NCBI GenBank assembly: GCA_033064195.1 | Contig: JARBJD010000177.1 | Coordinates: 1 to 64,000, forward strand | Direction of reading: 5' to 3' | Origin: Blattamonas nauphoetae | Lineage: Eukaryota > Preaxostyla > Oxymonadida | DNA length: 64,000 bases | Shown here: positions 61,640 to 64,000 of the stretch, one piece after another | How the letters are laid out: every line of letters starts with the position of its first letter | Position numbering within the stretch: the stretch's first letter is position 1 | Translations under genes and position numbers: made by a program | Notes under the pieces: generated by a model | The model's input: only the letters and a program-made list of their open reading frames with translations | Database searches by the model: none | What the model was told of the DNA's origin: nothing

Positions 61640-64000
61640 TTAGAAATCTACAGTGGTATCATCGGGGAGATTCACAGCCGACGATTTCTCCACCTCTTTG
61701 AATGACTTGACTTTAAAGCCATCGTTGGAGGCACGAAGCGTAACCTGTGGAAAGTGAAAAGGGAGAGGAAGAGACAGCGAGTATGACAGAGGCAGGGATT
61801 CCTCGAGCGAACACTTTTGATTGGACTGAGTTCACAAACAAGTGGCACGTGTGCTCAACCATGTCCACCTCCAGAACCACCTCGTCGCCTGTTTTGAACG
61901 ACACGAGACCCGATCCGTGAGATGTGAAAGACTGCCCTTTGTGGCATTTGAGAAGATATTTACTGAGAACGATGATGATTGAAGATGACACACTGTCCCG
62001 AGCAGAAGGAGAGAGATGCTGAAAAAATATGTGAAGGAGATGGACAGACTGTTGGTAAAGCCGATTGACTGTACATCTGGGAAAGGTGTTTTGGTTGATT
62101 CAATGAAGCCAACTCCTGTTTTTGTGAATGATGGATTGAATGCACACCAAAATGATCCCCAGAAGTATATTGAACAATTCGAAGAGTGCTGGTGACGATG
62201 AAAAATGAGAATGACAAACAGTCGCCATATTCCCTGTGGAATAAGACATACCAGAAAGAGAACAATGATACAGATAAGAGCACACCGAGTTGAGAGGATG
62301 GTCGAGTGTGACCGTCGAAGGGTTTGAAGGTTGATTTGTGACTTTGAAAGTGTTTCCAGTTCGGGTGAATGGGGTTGAGTTTGAAAAAACTGATTTGATC
62401 TCCGAAATAACAGCAAGAGCTGGACGTTGGTTCTGCCTGAGTTCAGCGATCAGTTGTTCCATATCTTCCTTCTCTTTCTTCGCCTGTTCTCGTTCTTTCA
62501 GAAGCTGTTTCTCCATTTCCTGCCGACTCCGTTTCAATTCTGCTTCGAACGACTTCTTCTGCTCTTCCATCTTCGAACTCATCATCTTCTGAACACTTTC
62601 AAAATCTGACCCCCGCACTCCAATCACTCCCTCCCGACACCATCCGCCCATCACTCCAAACACTTCCGCAAACACAACGCCACACACACTCCCTGCCACT
62701 TCCTTCACCACAACTGAACTCTCCCGAATCGTCTCTACTTTCTCTGTTTCTTCTCCTTTCTTCTCTTCATTCTTCTCTCTCCCACTTCCATCACTTCCTC
62801 CATCACTCCCAACAATCTTTCGCTCGCTCTCTCCATCCCATCCTCGCAGCACTCCAATCAGTCCCGCTCGCACCACTCCGATCCCTCGAACACATCGACC
62901 CACAAAGTCTGTGGAGCCTGTGTCCTCTCTCTCCCACGACACACTCGACAAAGCCTCCGTCTCTTCGCTGCTCACCCACACTCCTCGACGACCCACTCCA
63001 ACCCTCTCCTCTCTCCCCCTCTCTCTTCCGTCTTCACTGATTCGCAATGGTTGTGCTGCTGATTGTGAGGTGTTCGCTGTTTGATGAAGTTGAGTGTCCT
63101 TCGCTGTCCCTTCCTGCTTCGCTGATCGTGCTGAGTCTCTCCCGTTCTCGTTGTTCCTCTTTTGTTCTCTTTCTGCGCGCACCACTGCCATCTTCAGCCC
63201 AATCCCAATCTCCCCCAGTGCCACCACCATCCCACACCGCACCATCGCATCTGGGTGTGTCCGAAGCGAAGACACCAGCCACTCCACAATCCCACACTGA
63301 AGGAACACTTCCACTTCTGACTCACACGACAGGCGATGTGTGATCAGACTTGAAGAGCGAGAGATGACAGAGAATGAGGAGAGGAGGAAGAGCGAGAGAT
63401 GACAGAGAATGAGGAGAGGAGGAAGAGCGAGAGATGGCAGAGAATGAGGAGAGGAGGAAGAGCGAGAGATGACAGAGAATGAGGAGAGGAGGAAGAGCGA
63501 GAGATGGCAGAGAATGAGGAGAGGAGGAAGAGCGAGAGATGACAGAGAATGAGGAGAGGAGGAAGAGCGAGAGATGACAGAGAATGAGGAGAGGAGGAAG
63601 AGCGAGAGATGGCAGAGAATGAGGAGAGGAGGAAGAGCGAGAGATGACAGAGAATGAGGAGAGGAGGAAGAGCGAGAGATGACAGAGAATGAGGAGAGGA
63701 GGAAGAGCGAGAGATGACAGAGAATGAGGAGAGGAGGAAGAGCGAGAGATGGCAGAGAATGAGGAGAGGAGGAAGAGCGAGAGATGACAGAGAATGAGGA
63801 GAGGAGGAAGAGCGAGAGATGGCAGAGAATGAGGAGAGGAGGAAGAGCGAGAGATGACAGAGAATGAGGAGAGGAGGAAGAGCGAGAGATGGCAGAGAAT
63901 GAGGAGAGGAGGAAGAGCGAGAGATGACAGAGAATGAGGAGAGGAGGAAGAGCGAGAGATGACAGAGAATGAGGAGAGGAGGAAGAGCGAGAGATGACAG
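61640..64000 (-). CDS. HEAT/ARM - coiled coil - SPRY-like protein, gene B (5' part outside the window)
   Basis: A paralogue of gene A. The main exon starts at 63348 after a CTTCAAG acceptor (LITHRLSCESEVEVFLQCG, matching LLAHTLSSRTDVDEFLRSG of gene A) and runs to about 62310. HEAT part: HPDAMVRCGMVVALGEIGIG. A charged Gly/Arg/Glu-rich insert differs completely from that of gene A. The coiled coil is KEREQAKKEKEDMEQLIAEL. SPRY-like exons follow (GDEVVLEVDMVEHTCHLFVN), then a 31-nt intron at 61745-61775 and the last exon 61744-61640 (VTLRASNDGFKVKSFKEVEK, stop 61640). Earlier exons lie beyond the 35-bp minisatellite in the upstream intron and outside the window. As in gene A, some SPRY splice borders are unclear. 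Confidence 0.65.
63352..64000. repeat. 35-bp minisatellite, at least 18 units, inside an intron of gene B
   Basis: The unit on the plus strand is GAAGAGCGAGAGATGACAG followed by AGAATGAGGAGAGGAG, 35 bp. 18 full copies and part of a nineteenth are seen before the window ends. The only variation is GATGACAG versus GATGGCAG. In order from 63352 the variants read A A G A G A A G A A A G A G A G A A A. On the minus strand the unit is a pure pyrimidine-rich tract with one GTCATC and no AG, and the array ends exactly at the acceptor of the main exon. Confidence 0.95.

Noticed and set aside
63352-64000. CRISPR array or coding tandem repeat
   Set aside because: The units are directly adjacent with no variable spacers, and 35 is not a multiple of 3. 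The array lies in a eukaryotic intron position.

Overview
The window is nuclear DNA of a protist with motile flagella. It holds a giant VPS13, a SPAG17/PF6-type central-apparatus protein and a short cathepsin B. Small genes carry many very short spliceosomal introns, and TAA, TAG and TGA all act as stops, so the code is standard. A degenerate receptor-kinase tail and duplicated HEAT-SPRY genes add to a style that, from memory, is closest to oxymonad flagellates (Preaxostyla, Blattamonas-like). No database was searched, so this placement is inference.

Region 1 (1 to about 10.7 kb) is an old virus-like element of the Polinton/Maverick class. All its recognised genes lie on the minus strand: a retroviral-type integrase running off the left edge, a protein-primed family B DNA polymerase with an internal zinc/HNH-like insert, an unassigned ORF, and two proteins built from a shared 40 to 45 residue repeat. 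A common A/T-rich motif directly precedes three start codons. A 2.1-kb MULE-like DNA transposon with 241-bp inverted ends and a 9-bp target duplication sits inside the Polinton at 8508-10618.

Region 2 (about 10.7 to 14.9 kb) has few genes. It contains a short palindromic cluster, a 1.9-kb array of fold-back repeats (12090-13962) and a frame-disrupted fragment of a host helical-repeat gene.

Region 3 (14.9 to 61.5 kb) is compact host DNA. In order it holds VPS13 (5158 aa, one exon), a PDK1-like kinase (5 exons), a small unknown basic protein, a short cathepsin B, a RasGEF (4 exons), SPAG17/PF6 (3 exons, about 4497 aa, minus), HEAT-SPRY gene A (minus), a pseudokinase tail fragment, a CTFxP-motif cytoskeletal-type protein (5 exons, minus), a UBE2G2/Ubc7-type E2 (7 exons) and an SH3-PH protein (4 exons, minus). 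Intergenic gaps are mostly 0.1 to 0.35 kb.

Region 4 (61.6 to 64 kb) is HEAT-SPRY gene B, a close paralogue of gene A. Its upstream intron has expanded into a 35-bp minisatellite (at least 18 units) that runs off the right edge.

The host genes form no operon. Taken together they suggest lipid transport and membrane contact (VPS13), ERAD-type ubiquitination (E2), Ras/AGC signalling (RasGEF, PDK1-like) and flagellar structure (SPAG17, and possibly the CTFxP protein).
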